A stretch of 64,000 nucleotides of DNA from Psychroserpens sp041224425 (GCF_041224425.1 NZ_JBGFGL010000070.1:1-64000); one strand, 5' to 3'. Counted from the stretch's first letter, positions 50,737 through 59,993 are shown. Program-made: numbers and translations. The notes: a model not told the origin generated them from the sequence alone.

Positions 50737-51960
50737 TTAAGCCGTTTTAACTTTTAAACGTTTCATTCGACGCTTCACATTAGCTTGAACCACATAATGG
50801 TCAATTGTTGGAGCGAATACATTCATTAATAAGATTGCTAAGAATACACCTTCTGGATACGCTGGATTAAACACACGAATCATAATAGAAATAAATCCGA
50901 TCAAAAATCCGTAGATCCATTTACCTTTATTGGTTTGAGACGCTGTAACAGGATCGGTTGCCATATAAACAGCACCAAATAAGATACTTCCTATAATTAA
51001 GTGTTGCCAGAACGGTACACTCATCAATCCGTAGAATTTACTTGTTTCGCCAATCCATCCTGCATCAACAACACCATTGAATATCAAGCCCATAACCAGA
51101 GCACCAATGAGTGTTGATAATATGATTCTCCAACTTCCAACTTTAGTGAAGATTAAGAATAAAGCACCAATAATGATTAAGAATTTAGAAGTTTCACCAA
51201 CAGAGCCAGGAATCAATCCCCAAAACATATCCCAATAATCATAAACCACTGAATTGTTTTGCGCATAAGCTCCTAATATAGTTTCTCCAGAAATAGCATC
51301 CAGATTTTGCCCTGCAGCAATCATTTGGTCACGCTCAACAGCGCCATGTACCCAAACCTTATCTCCTGACATCCAAGTTGGATATGCAAAGAATAAAAAT
51401 GCTCTTATGGTAAGTGCAGGGTTAAGAATATTCATTCCCGTGCCACCAAATACTTCTTTTCCGATGACAACACCAAAAACGACAGCAACGGCTAACATCC
51501 ATAATGGAATATCAACTGGAACAATTAAAGGTACTAACATACCTGTAACCAGATAGCCTTCCTCAACTTCGTGACCTTTTAATACTGCAAATAAAAATTC
51601 AACAGCTAAACCAACACCGTAAGAAACGATTACTAGTGGTAATACTTGCCATAAACCGACCACTAAGTTATCCCATGTCCAGAACGTAGATGCTAAAAAT
51701 CCTTGGGTTCTTTCTATCTCTCCTAAAGCGACGTGATGTTGGTAACCAGCATTGAACATACCAAAGATCAAACATGGAATCAAGGCCATAATGACCGTGT
51801 TCATAGTTCGTTTCAAGTCGTCTGCAGCTTTGATGTGCGTTCCGTTATGAGTCGTTTCATTAGGTAAGTATAAAAAGGTGTGTAGCGCGTTGAAAGCAGG
51901 CGCCATTTTCTTGCCTTTATACTTCTCTTTTAAATTGTGTAATGTGTTTTTTAAGCTCAT
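50737..51960 (-). CDS. nqrB: Na+-translocating NADH:quinone reductase subunit B
   Basis: A 407-residue membrane subunit with about ten helices, thought to form the sodium channel and hold riboflavin and covalent FMN. Blocks GHEVEEGYLVTGMLVPLIVP, GGTGMNILNPALTIRAFLFF and YMATDPVTASQTNKGKW are characteristic. The FMN-attachment site reads DAISGETILGA, with Thr227 kept but Glu where the usual motif (SGAT) has Ala. The stop of nqrA overlaps its ATG by one base (TAATG). Confidence 0.97.
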   Translation of the reverse strand: MSLKNTLHNLKEKYKGKKMAPAFNALHTFLYLPNETTHNGTHIKAADDLKRTMNTVIMALIPCLIFGMFNAGYQHHVALGEIERTQGFLASTFWTWDNLVVGLWQVLPLVIVSYGVGLAVEFLFAVLKGHEVEEGYLVTGMLVPLIVPVDIPLWMLAVAVVFGVVIGKEVFGGTGMNILNPALTIRAFLFFAYPTWMSGDKVWVHGAVERDQMIAAGQNLDAISGETILGAYAQNNSVVYDYWDMFWGLIPGSVGETSKFLIIIGALFLIFTKVGSWRIILSTLIGALVMGLIFNGVVDAGWIGETSKFYGLMSVPFWQHLIIGSILFGAVYMATDPVTASQTNKGKWIYGFLIGFISIMIRVFNPAYPEGVFLAILLMNVFAPTIDHYVVQANVKRRMKRLKVKTA

Positions 51961-53309
51961 TATCCTATCTCTTTAAGCATTAAGTCTAAGCCTTTTCTAA
52001 TAATACTCTGGTGTGGTTGTTTGGAAACGCAAACAAATTCCGTAAGCGCGAAATCTTCAGGCGCAACCTCGTACATTCCCAAAGCTTCCATTTCATCTAA
52101 ATCCTCATACATACAAGCTTTTAAAATTTGTAATGGATAAATATCCAAAGGAAACACTTTTTCGTATGTTCCCGTTGTTACAAAAGCTCTATGCTCACCA
52201 TTGGTATTGGTATTTAAATCGTATTTTTTATTTGGACTCAACCAAGAGAATGTCAAGGCTCTAGAGGTTGAAATTTTATTAAAAATAGGCTTGTTCCATC
52301 CGAAGAATTCATAGTCGTCACCTTCAGGAATAACCGTAATCGAATTATCATAGTATCCCAAGGCTCCATCTGGTTTGATTTGCTTACCTGTTAAGACATT
52401 TCCAGAAATGATACGGTCGTTTCCATCTTTTTCAACACCATTATCATAAATCATTGTAGCAACTTCGCTTCCAATCTTAGTTTTGAAATATCTTGGCTTT
52501 TTCACTGATGATCCTACTAAGGCGACAACACGTTCTGCATTGAATTTACCAGTTAACAACAACTCTCCAATGACAACTAAGTCTTGTGCATTAACAGTCC
52601 AAACTGTTTCTCCTTTGTTAACAGGATCAATCTTATTGATAAGCGTTCCAACATTTCCTGCAGGATGCGGACCAGACACATTGTGAATTACGGCATTGTT
52701 CAAACCTGCTAAAGGCGAATTGTTAGAACCAACTCCAATATGCACTTGCCCTTCGGTTAATTTTGCTAAGGCAGAAACGGCAGCTTGTAGCTCGGCTTCT
52801 TTACCTTTTAGTACAAAATCCAAATCCGCAGCCAAAGGTGCCGTGCTATAACCTGAAATAAAAATCGCTTTCGGAGTTCTATTCGGCTTTGCTATCACAT
52901 CATAAGGTCTCTGTTTGATAAAAGTCCAACATCCAGATGCCATCAAATGTGCTTTGACAGCTTCAGCATCAGCATTTAAATCAAACTTTCCAAAATCCTT
53001 ATAAGACTGCTCTTTATCTGCCTGAATCTTAATGGCATCAATACGTCGCTTTGGTCCTCTTTGCACTTCTACGACTGTTCCTGAAACAGGGGATACAAAT
53101 TTGATCTCTTCGTTATTCTTATCATAAAAAATAACGTCTCCAGCCTTAAGGACTGCATTTTCTTTAGAAATCAATTTTGGAGTAACGCCGTGAAAATCTT
53201 CAGGTCTAATCGTGCAGAAATTACTAATGATGGCTTGTTCTACTGTTTTTTCAGCTTCGCCAACAAGTTTTATATCTAGACCTTTTTTAATCTTAATGTC
53301 TTTTGACAT
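51960..53309 (-). CDS. nqrA: Na+-translocating NADH:quinone reductase subunit A
   Basis: A 449-residue cytoplasmic subunit involved in quinone binding. It opens with KIKKGLDIKLVGEAEKTVEQ and includes VSPVSGTVVEVQRGPKRRIDA, VHIGVGSNNSPLAGLNN, HNVSGPHPAGNVGTLI, and a Cys near the C-terminus (TEFVCVSKQPHQ), all conserved in NqrA. It is the first gene of the operon. A promoter box lies at 53347-53354. Nqr uses NADH oxidation to pump Na+ out, which suits a marine bacterium. Confidence 0.98.
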   Translation of the reverse strand: MSKDIKIKKGLDIKLVGEAEKTVEQAIISNFCTIRPEDFHGVTPKLISKENAVLKAGDVIFYDKNNEEIKFVSPVSGTVVEVQRGPKRRIDAIKIQADKEQSYKDFGKFDLNADAEAVKAHLMASGCWTFIKQRPYDVIAKPNRTPKAIFISGYSTAPLAADLDFVLKGKEAELQAAVSALAKLTEGQVHIGVGSNNSPLAGLNNAVIHNVSGPHPAGNVGTLINKIDPVNKGETVWTVNAQDLVVIGELLLTGKFNAERVVALVGSSVKKPRYFKTKIGSEVATMIYDNGVEKDGNDRIISGNVLTGKQIKPDGALGYYDNSITVIPEGDDYEFFGWNKPIFNKISTSRALTFSWLSPNKKYDLNTNTNGEHRAFVTTGTYEKVFPLDIYPLQILKACMYEDLDEMEALGMYEVAPEDFALTEFVCVSKQPHQSIIRKGLDLMLKEIG

Positions 53310-53346
53310 ACGCTATATATTGAAATTAGTTGTCTAAAAATCCGTG

Positions 53347-53354
53347 CAAAAATA
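53347..53354 (-). promoter_or_regulatory. promoter -7 box of the nqr operon
   Basis: TATTTTTG on the minus strand, 37 bases ahead of nqrA. No good -33 box is seen. Confidence 0.5.
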
Positions 53355-53455
53355 CGAATTTATTGAGTAAAAAAAGAACTAATTAACGAAGTTTGTTATT
53401 TTTAACCATTCTAAATAAATAGCAAAAAACAGTAGAAAATAACTTAAAATTTAAA

Positions 53456-54169
53456 TTACTGGAACGTAAAGTTGAGGAAAATACCTCGTGTTTTCATAGT
53501 TGTAACATTACTGGTCCATGGACTATTAGGATCAACATCCCTTACCAGCTCGTCATTCATAGCAAAAACACCACGTATGGAAGGCGAAAACTTAAACCAT
53601 TTGTTATAGAAATCTATCCCAAAGCCCAATTCATAAAACATGACATTCTTCTTGGTACGAAATTGCCCTACACTATTATCATCGGGATTTTCTTCATTAC
53701 TTGAAAGATTGAGTGCTACAGACAAACCTCCAATAATAAACGGTTTAAAATTATTGATTCGTTTTGTGGATACCTTGAGCAATAACGGAAAGTGCACGTA
53801 GGTGGATTTTACCTCTCGCATCAAATCGGAATCGGTAAATTCCATCCCATCAAAATAACTTGGGTCGTAAATAAGATTTCTTTGTGTGATAAACAATCCT
53901 GGTTCAAACCTTAAATCAAAATAATCAGTGATACGCAAATTGGAAATGAGTCCAACACTAAATCCAACATTGGTTTGCACCAAAATATCCTTCATGTCCG
54001 TTTCATAGTTAAACTGGTAATCATAATTGTTTAACCCTAAGTAAAAACCCCAGGACAAAAGGTCTTTATCGAAATTTTCGTTATTCTTAATTTTCTCCTT
54101 ACTGAATAGTTGGGCACTCGCAGCTTGCGAGAAGATCAATACAACTAAGAGTACAAATAGTTTCTTCAT
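53456..54169 (-). CDS. porT: type IX secretion/gliding protein PorT (SprT)
   Basis: A 237-residue outer-membrane barrel with a signal peptide (about 1-19, ending AASAQ). The block LLSWGFYLGLNNYDYQFNY, then FSVGLISNLRITDYFDLRFEPGL, the YVHFPLLLKVSTKR strand and the final FLNFTFQ match PorT of Porphyromonas and SprT of Flavobacterium, which are needed for type IX secretion. The gene follows ubiE by 33 bases, the arrangement known for sprT in F. johnsoniae. It would serve the T9SS-tailed proteins encoded here. Confidence 0.9.
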   Translation of the reverse strand: MKKLFVLLVVLIFSQAASAQLFSKEKIKNNENFDKDLLSWGFYLGLNNYDYQFNYETDMKDILVQTNVGFSVGLISNLRITDYFDLRFEPGLFITQRNLIYDPSYFDGMEFTDSDLMREVKSTYVHFPLLLKVSTKRINNFKPFIIGGLSVALNLSSNEENPDDNSVGQFRTKKNVMFYELGFGIDFYNKWFKFSPSIRGVFAMNDELVRDVDPNSPWTSNVTTMKTRGIFLNFTFQ

Positions 54170-54202
54170 AAGTTACATTATGACATCAACATCATGCTGT
54201 TG

Positions 54203-54931
54203 TTAAGCTTTTGTAGCCGAATAAATAGTAGCTACACCATAGGTTTGAGGTTGATCTATCACGTTAATAAACCCGATTTTTCGCAAAATATTGTTTAGTG
54301 CCTCACCAAATGGAAAAACCGAAGCCGATTCACTTAAATAGGAATAAGCTGATCGATCTTTTGAAAACAATTTACCAATAGTAGGCAAAATAAATTTAGT
54401 ATAAAAACGATAGCCTTGTTTAAAAGGTGTCTTCGTTGGTACAGAGGTTTCCAAAATCACAAAAACACCACCTGGTTTCAATACTCTAAAAATCTCTGCC
54501 AAGCCTTTTTCGAGAGTCTCGAAATTTCGAACACCAAAAGCAACCGTAATGGCATCAAAGGTATTGTCTTCAAATGGTAGGTTTTCAGAATCGCCTAAAA
54601 CCATAGTGATTTTATCATCTAAATTTTTGGCGTTGATTTTCTGTCTACCAACCTCCAACATACCATCACTAATATCCAATCCTACAATTTTTTTGGCGTT
54701 GGTATTCGCTAGGTTAATGGCCAAATCACCTGTGCCTGTTGCAATATCAAGAACCATTTCAGGATTTGATTTTGCAACGATAGCAACCACTCTCTTACGC
54801 CATTTAACATCAATTCCGAACGATATTACTCGGTTTAATCCATCGTATTCCTTCGATATGTTATCAAACATCTTGGTGACTTGCTGCTTTTTTCCTAAGC
54901 CACTATCTTTATAGGGTTTTACTTTTGACAC
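54203..54931 (-). CDS. ubiE: demethylmenaquinone methyltransferase
   Basis: A 242-residue UbiE/MenG-type enzyme that performs the C-methylation of demethylmenaquinone, the last step of menaquinone synthesis. SAM motif I is VLDIATGTGDLAINL; the family blocks FGVRNFETLEKGLAEIFRVLKPGG and NDKITMV-like segments are present, and the start KKQQVTKMFDNISKEYDGLN is typical. The start codon is GTG at 54931. In this bacterium menaquinone would be the acceptor for the Nqr complex encoded next door. It is followed by porT. Confidence 0.96.
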   Translation of the reverse strand: MSKVKPYKDSGLGKKQQVTKMFDNISKEYDGLNRVISFGIDVKWRKRVVAIVAKSNPEMVLDIATGTGDLAINLANTNAKKIVGLDISDGMLEVGRQKINAKNLDDKITMVLGDSENLPFEDNTFDAITVAFGVRNFETLEKGLAEIFRVLKPGGVFVILETSVPTKTPFKQGYRFYTKFILPTIGKLFSKDRSAYSYLSESASVFPFGEALNNILRKIGFINVIDQPQTYGVATIYSATKA

Positions 54932-54945
54932 ACGCTATTTTTTTG

Positions 54946-54953
54946 CAAATATA
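54946..54953 (-). promoter_or_regulatory. promoter -7 box of ubiE-porT
   Basis: TATATTTG on the minus strand, 14 bases ahead of the GTG start of ubiE. Confidence 0.6.
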
Positions 54954-55034
54954 TATAACTATCAATTAGGAAATAAGAATTTACAAAGGAATTGTAATCC
55001 CTAAATAAATACTTTAATTGAGATAATATTGTAG

Positions 55035-55042
55035 TATATTTG
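55035..55042 (+). promoter_or_regulatory. promoter -7 box of trkA-trkH
   Basis: TATATTTG, 26 bases ahead of the trkA ATG. A TTTA sequence at 55013-55016 is a weak -33 candidate. Confidence 0.6.
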
Positions 55043-55068
55043 TATGTTTTTTCAATATAAATCAATAG

Positions 55069-56421
55069 ATGAAAATCATAATTGCTGGTGCTGGAGAGGT
55101 TGGATTTCACTTGGCAAAATTATTGTCGTATGAATCCCAAGAGATAACACTAATAGATATCAATAAAGACAGTTTGTCTTATGCGAAGGATCATCTTGAC
55201 ATTAGAGTCATAAAAGGCGATTCTACCTCCATTTCAATTTTAAAGGAAGCTCGAGTCAATACGTCAGAATTATTTATTGCCGTTACATCTTCAGAAACCA
55301 CAAATATTACAGCTTGTGTTTTAGCGAAACAACTAGGAGCTAAGCGCACCATAGCGAGAATATCCAATTCAGAATTTATCGACAATAAAGATGATGTAGG
55401 TTTCACCAAATTTGGTATCGATGAATTGATTTCGCCAGAAAGCTTAGCGGCCGCTGAAATTGAACTGTTATTGAACCAATACGGATTTAACGACACTTAT
55501 GAATTTGAAGATGGCGCTTTAACCATGTTAAGTCTGCGTTTATCAAGAACCGCCTCGTTTGTAGATAAAACCATCAAAGAAGCTGCTCAGGCATTTTCAG
55601 AGTTACACTTTATGCCGATTGCTGTTCAACGATTTGGCACTCAATACACGATCATCCCAAGAGGTGACACGCAATTCAAGGAGGGCGACAAAGTCGTTTT
55701 TATTTCCTCTAAAGGTGGTGACGATGAGCTTTTTGAACTTTCGGGACGCGTTCGTACTGAAGTCAAAAATGTCATGATTCTTGGCGGAAGTAATATCGGA
55801 AAAAAATCTACCCAAGACCTTTGTGCCAATAAATTCAATGTTAAAATCATAGAAAAAGATAAAAACATCGCTTTCGAACTTGCCGATGAACTTCCAAATG
55901 CATTAGTCATTAATGGTGATGGTCGCAATGTAGAATTGCTGGAGGAAGAGAATATTGGTGAAATGGATGCTTTTATTTCTGTGACGGGCAATTCTGAAAC
56001 CAATATCATGTCCTGTTTGGTTGCTAAATCAAGAGGTGTTAGAAAAACCATTGCGTTAGTTGAGAATATGGATTATTATCAATTATCACAATCTATTGGT
56101 ATTGATACCCTTATCAACAAAAAGCTTTTGGCTGCCAACAATATTTTTAGATACATTAGAAAGGGAGAGGTTTTGGCTATGACCAAGCTCAACAATATGA
56201 ATGCTGAGTTGTTGGAGTTTAAGGTAAAATCGTCAGATTCAAAAATCACTCAAAAACCAATCAAGGATTTAGATTTTCCAAGATCTGCCATCATAGGTGG
56301 TGTAGTTAGAAATGAAAAAGGCATTATTCCTTTAGGGGATTTTCAAATTCAAGAAGGCGATAAGGTTGTGGTTTGTTGTTTGCCTCGATCGATTACCAAA
56401 GTAGAATCCTTTTTCTTCTAA
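55069..56421 (+). CDS. trkA: Trk system potassium uptake regulatory subunit TrkA
   Basis: A 450-residue cytoplasmic protein with two RCK units. Each has a Rossmann NAD-binding fold (IAGAGEVGFHLA at residue 4 and MILGGSNIGKKST near 236) followed by a TrkA-C domain (about 145-220 and 370-450). It binds NAD(H) or ATP and gates the TrkH channel. trkH follows 29 bases downstream. The second glycine motif is GGSNIG rather than GxGxxG, a frequent variation. Confidence 0.96.
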   Translation: MKIIIAGAGEVGFHLAKLLSYESQEITLIDINKDSLSYAKDHLDIRVIKGDSTSISILKEARVNTSELFIAVTSSETTNITACVLAKQLGAKRTIARISNSEFIDNKDDVGFTKFGIDELISPESLAAAEIELLLNQYGFNDTYEFEDGALTMLSLRLSRTASFVDKTIKEAAQAFSELHFMPIAVQRFGTQYTIIPRGDTQFKEGDKVVFISSKGGDDELFELSGRVRTEVKNVMILGGSNIGKKSTQDLCANKFNVKIIEKDKNIAFELADELPNALVINGDGRNVELLEEENIGEMDAFISVTGNSETNIMSCLVAKSRGVRKTIALVENMDYYQLSQSIGIDTLINKKLLAANNIFRYIRKGEVLAMTKLNNMNAELLEFKVKSSDSKITQKPIKDLDFPRSAIIGGVVRNEKGIIPLGDFQIQEGDKVVVCCLPRSITKVESFFF

Positions 56422-56450
56422 ACAGATGTTAATGCTTTTAAAGAAAGCTT

Positions 56451-57944
56451 ATGAAACTCAATTATAAAATCATCTTTCATTTTTTCGGATTACTTTTTTT
56501 ATTCAATGGAGGTTTCATGTTTTTGGCATCTTTAATGAGCCTTTTATACAAAGATGGTGTTACCCAACAGATTTTTCTCTCTGGAATACTAGTCGTTTTG
56601 GTTGGTGGCATTTTGATGGTTGTTACCAAAAACCATAAAAAGGAACTCAATAAGCGTGAAGGGTATCTCGTAGTTGCTTTTGGTTGGATCGTCATGGCCT
56701 TATCAGGAACTTTACCTTATATTTTTACCGGAGCGATTCCATCCTTTACAAATGCTTTTTTTGAAACCATGTCTGGTTATACAACAACAGGCGCGACCAT
56801 TTTAAGTGATATTGAAGCGGTTCCTAAAGGTGTTTTATTTTGGAGAAGTCTAACGCATTGGATTGGCGGTATGGGTATTATTGTTCTTGCTATTGCTATT
56901 CTACCTTTATTGGGAATTGGTGGTATGCAGTTATTTGCTGCTGAAGCGCCAGGTCCTAATGCCGATAAATTACATCCAAGAATTACAGATACAGCTAAAC
57001 GATTGTGGCTCATATATTTTGGTTACACTGCTGCGGAAACCATTTTATTGCAGGTCGCTGGAATGACCTTTTTTGATGCTATAAACCATTCTCTTTGTAC
57101 CTTATCTACAGGTGGTTTTTCTACCAAAAATGCCAGTATTGCTTATTGGAATGGACAGCCAATGATTCAATACATCATTATTCTTTTTATGTTCCTTGCC
57201 GGAACAAATTTCGTATTGAGTTATTTCGCATTCAAAGGTCGCGTTCAAAAAGCCATTAAGGATGAAGAGTTTCGATTGTATTTTAAGTTCTTGATGTTCT
57301 TTACGATCATTGCAGCACTGATTATCTATTTCAGAGCAGATTTCTCAATATCTTCAGTTGAGCACCCCATGGTTTATGGAAAAGCTGAAGCCTCAATACG
57401 CCACGCCTTATTTCAGGTTATTGCTATCGTAACCACAACTGGTTTTGTAACGGCAGATTTTACCTTATGGACGCCTTTCTTAGTTGTATTTTTCTTCGGA
57501 CTTATGTTTTTGGGTGGATCAGCTGGAAGTACTTCTGGAGGTGTCAAAGTAGTACGACATATGATCATGATAAAAAATGGGTTCTTAGAATTTAAAAGAG
57601 CTTTACATCCAAATGCTGTTCTACCAGTTCGATACAATAAAAAAGCCGTAACAGGTGATATTGTATTTAACATCCTAGGATTCTTTATCTTGTATATGCT
57701 ATCCTTTATTGTTGGAGCCTTAGTATTTTCAATGTTTCAAATCGATTTTGAATCTTCTGTCGGACTCTCAGCTTCAAGTTTAGGAAACGTTGGACCCGCT
57801 TTGGGAAATTTCGGACCAGTAAACAATTATGCCGCTTTGCCAGCATTAGGAAAATGGTGGTCTGCTTTTTTAATGTTGATAGGTCGATTGGAACTCTTCA
57901 CAGTGTTGATTTTACTCACACCTTTCTTCTGGAGAAACCGATAG
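56451..57944 (+). CDS. trkH: Trk system potassium uptake channel TrkH
   Basis: A 497-residue membrane protein with about ten helices and four pore loops of the SKT superfamily, marked by ETMSGYTTTGATIL, LCTLSTGGFSTKNAS, VTTTGFVTADF and ASSLGNVGPALG, each with the selectivity-filter glycine. It imports K+ in concert with TrkA encoded just upstream. The length is typical. Confidence 0.96.
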   Translation: MKLNYKIIFHFFGLLFLFNGGFMFLASLMSLLYKDGVTQQIFLSGILVVLVGGILMVVTKNHKKELNKREGYLVVAFGWIVMALSGTLPYIFTGAIPSFTNAFFETMSGYTTTGATILSDIEAVPKGVLFWRSLTHWIGGMGIIVLAIAILPLLGIGGMQLFAAEAPGPNADKLHPRITDTAKRLWLIYFGYTAAETILLQVAGMTFFDAINHSLCTLSTGGFSTKNASIAYWNGQPMIQYIIILFMFLAGTNFVLSYFAFKGRVQKAIKDEEFRLYFKFLMFFTIIAALIIYFRADFSISSVEHPMVYGKAEASIRHALFQVIAIVTTTGFVTADFTLWTPFLVVFFFGLMFLGGSAGSTSGGVKVVRHMIMIKNGFLEFKRALHPNAVLPVRYNKKAVTGDIVFNILGFFILYMLSFIVGALVFSMFQIDFESSVGLSASSLGNVGPALGNFGPVNNYAALPALGKWWSAFLMLIGRLELFTVLILLTPFFWRNR

Positions 57945-57971
57945 TTTAGAATTTTTTTTCAATTATTCCAT

Positions 57972-58067
57972 TTTCTGAAAATATTTGTATTTACTGATAT
58001 TTCAGAAATATAGACCCTCATTTTTAGAGGTTTACAAATTATATTCTTGTAACATTTTTTCATGTTA
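57972..58067. repeat. three stem-loops after trkH
   Basis: In the 162-base gap after trkH three dyads follow each other: TTTCTGAAA/TTTCAGAAA (57972-58008, 19-base loop), CCTC/GAGG (58016-58030) and TAACAT/ATGTTA (58050-58067). None has a strong T run, so they are not standard terminators. Confidence 0.5.
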
Positions 58068-58106
58068 TACGTCATATTGGTGTAATCAACTAAAAAATCA
58101 ACCATC

Positions 58107-58358
58107 ATGGAATTATCAATTACAAGAGATTTAGAACCGTTGCCCATACGCAACTTAGAGCACAATTTTGTACGCCCTGAAGGCCTATTGAATTCAAACT
58201 ATAAAAGTATTGCGAAATGCAATCTTAAACATTCAAAATCAAATTCAATTTTTGGCATCAAACAACGTTTAAAAAGCAAACAATACAACTATACGTCTAG
58301 TATAGACACACTTCTTAAAGTTTCAGTTTTTGTTATTGCTCTGGCGTTTATACTCTAA
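58107..58358 (+). CDS. small protein with C-terminal membrane helix, unknown function
   Basis: An 83-residue protein with a polar, basic body and one hydrophobic helix at the very end (about 67-83, LLKVSVFVIALAFIL), a tail-anchor arrangement. I recognise no family. It lies between stem-loop-rich gaps (57972-58067 upstream and 58390-58461 downstream) and ahead of another small tail-anchored protein of similar design. The clean ATG and plausible composition favour a real gene, but support is moderate. Confidence 0.6.
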   Translation: MELSITRDLEPLPIRNLEHNFVRPEGLLNSNYKSIAKCNLKHSKSNSIFGIKQRLKSKQYNYTSSIDTLLKVSVFVIALAFIL

Positions 58359-58389
58359 AACGTATCTTCTGCACCTTTAACTGGTACGA

Positions 58390-58461
58390 TTGAGAATCAT
58401 CTCAAAACTATCTTTTACGAAATTAAATAGCATATTTCGATGTAAACCGCTACATCGAAAT
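58390..58461. repeat. two tandem stem-loops between the small membrane-protein genes
   Basis: TTGAGA/TCTCAA with a tetraloop (58390-58405) is followed by a perfect 11-bp stem, ATTTCGATGTA/TACATCGAAAT, with a 6-base loop (58434-58461). There is no T run after either. They could be an RNA element in the leader of the 58525 gene or binding sites for a regulator. Confidence 0.6.
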
Positions 58462-58524
58462 CGCTATATACAATAATTTTAAAACAAGAACTTCTGAATA
58501 TACTCAGAAACAAAAGATAGTATT

Positions 58525-58815
58525 ATGGGATCGATGTCTTCAATGAACGTAACTTTAAAGAACAATAGAAAACTCTTAAGAAAGAATAAGCACAAACCAT
58601 TCAGTAAAATGAATGGTGGTGGAAAAAATATTGTGGGTTACAAACCTTATGTTTTACCTAAAGTACAACCTCATGTTTTGAGACGCATCAGAAGACGCGT
58701 AAGAAAAGAGAACAAAAAGCTATTGATTAAAAAAATACTTATTGCTCTAGTTACCCTACTAGTAATAGTAATGATTTTGGTTTATAAATCTCTTACTAGG
58801 CTAGAACTTCTTTAA
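58525..58815 (+). CDS. small basic tail-anchored membrane protein, unknown function
   Basis: A 96-residue protein with a very basic body (KNNRKLLRKNKHKPF, LRRIRRRVRKENKKLL) and one C-terminal membrane helix (about 70-87, ILIALVTLLVIVMILVY). Small proteins of this layout, starting SMNVTLKNNRKLL-like, are frequent in Flavobacteriaceae. The body could bind nucleic acid or acidic lipids. Its last 20 bases overlap the end of the convergent aminotransferase gene. Alternative ATGs at codons 4 and 7 are possible. Confidence 0.75.
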   Translation: MGSMSSMNVTLKNNRKLLRKNKHKPFSKMNGGGKNIVGYKPYVLPKVQPHVLRRIRRRVRKENKKLLIKKILIALVTLLVIVMILVYKSLTRLELL

Positions 58816-59980
58816 TTCTTTTTACAGCCTCAATAATTTGTTCTTGTGAAGCGGCATAGGAAATTCGAATACAATCTGGATTTCCAAACGCTTCACCTGT
58901 AACAGTAGCAACATTAGCATGCTCAAGCAGAAACATAGAAAAATCTGAAGCGTTTTCTATCTTAACGCCTTTGATGCTTTTTCCAAAATATTCTGAGATA
59001 TTTGGAAAGACATAGAAAGCTCCTTCTGGCTCATTGGTTACAAAACCAGGAATCGTATTTAATAAATCTAATATTAGTTCGCGTCTCACCTTAAACTCGT
59101 CAATCATGTATTGCACTCGAGAAGGCGGTTCATTTAAAGCTGTGATTACAGCTCGTTGGGCTATGCAATTTGCACCACTGGTCATCTGGCCTTGCATTTT
59201 ATTACAAGCTCGAGCAATGTCGGTTGGCGCACCAATATAACCGATTCTCCAACCTGTCATAGCAAAGGCTTTTGACACACCATTGACTGTTACAGTACGA
59301 TCATACATATCTTCAAATTGTGCCATACTTGCATGCTCTCCAACAAAATTAATATGCTCATATATTTCATCGGAAACCACTACGATGTTAGGGTAATTTT
59401 GCAAGACGTCAGCCAAGGCTCTCAATTCTTCTTTACTGTAAACCGAACCACTAGGATTACAAGGCGAACTATACCAAATCATTTTAGTTTTAGGCGTAAT
59501 CGCCGCTTCCAACTGTTCAGGTGTTAATTTGAAATCGTTTTCTATGGATGTTTTCACCTCAACTGGAATACCTTCATATACTTTTACAATATCACTATAA
59601 CTTACCCAATATGGACACGGTAAAATAACCTCATCACCTTTATCCAACATAACAGCAGCTACATTGGCTAATGATTGCTTAGCACCTGTGGAAACCACAA
59701 TTTGTTGTAAGCCATAATCTAAATTATTATCGCGTTTAAATTTAGTGATAATAGCTTCCTTTAATTCTACATAACCATCAACTGGTGTATAGGAATTATA
59801 ATTATCGTCAATAGCTTGTTTTGCTGCTTCCTTAATAAAATCTGGAGTATTGAAGTCAGGTTCCCCTAAACTTAAACCAATGATATCTTTTCCTTCAGCT
59901 CTCAACTCTCTGGCTTTAGCTGCCATTGCTAAAGTTGCAGAAGTTGACATATTCAAAACGCGATTTGAAAGTAAACTCAT
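58796..59980 (-). CDS. pyridoxal-phosphate aminotransferase, aspartate aminotransferase family
   Basis: A 394-residue fold-type I class I/II aminotransferase. The PLP-binding Lys237 is in NGVSKAFAMTGWRIGY, the phosphate-binding arm is VVSTGAKQSLANV, the aromatic and Asn residues are in WYSSPCNPSG, and the Asp that pairs with the pyridine N in VVSDEIYEHI. The C-terminal Arg that binds the substrate carboxylate is in CIRISYA. It resembles aspartate/prephenate-type aminotransferases; the exact amino donor cannot be read. It begins 13 bases after the desaturase gene and is probably transcribed with it. Confidence 0.95.
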   Translation of the reverse strand: MSLLSNRVLNMSTSATLAMAAKARELRAEGKDIIGLSLGEPDFNTPDFIKEAAKQAIDDNYNSYTPVDGYVELKEAIITKFKRDNNLDYGLQQIVVSTGAKQSLANVAAVMLDKGDEVILPCPYWVSYSDIVKVYEGIPVEVKTSIENDFKLTPEQLEAAITPKTKMIWYSSPCNPSGSVYSKEELRALADVLQNYPNIVVVSDEIYEHINFVGEHASMAQFEDMYDRTVTVNGVSKAFAMTGWRIGYIGAPTDIARACNKMQGQMTSGANCIAQRAVITALNEPPSRVQYMIDEFKVRRELILDLLNTIPGFVTNEPEGAFYVFPNISEYFGKSIKGVKIENASDFSMFLLEHANVATVTGEAFGNPDCIRISYAASQEQIIEAVKRIKEVLA

Positions 59981-59993
59981 ATGTATTAACCTA

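Noticed and set aside
55641..56051. A 136-codon minus-strand frame within trkA
   Set aside because: Ser/Leu/Pro-rich antisense of conserved RCK sequence; same for the 54549-54914 frame over ubiE.
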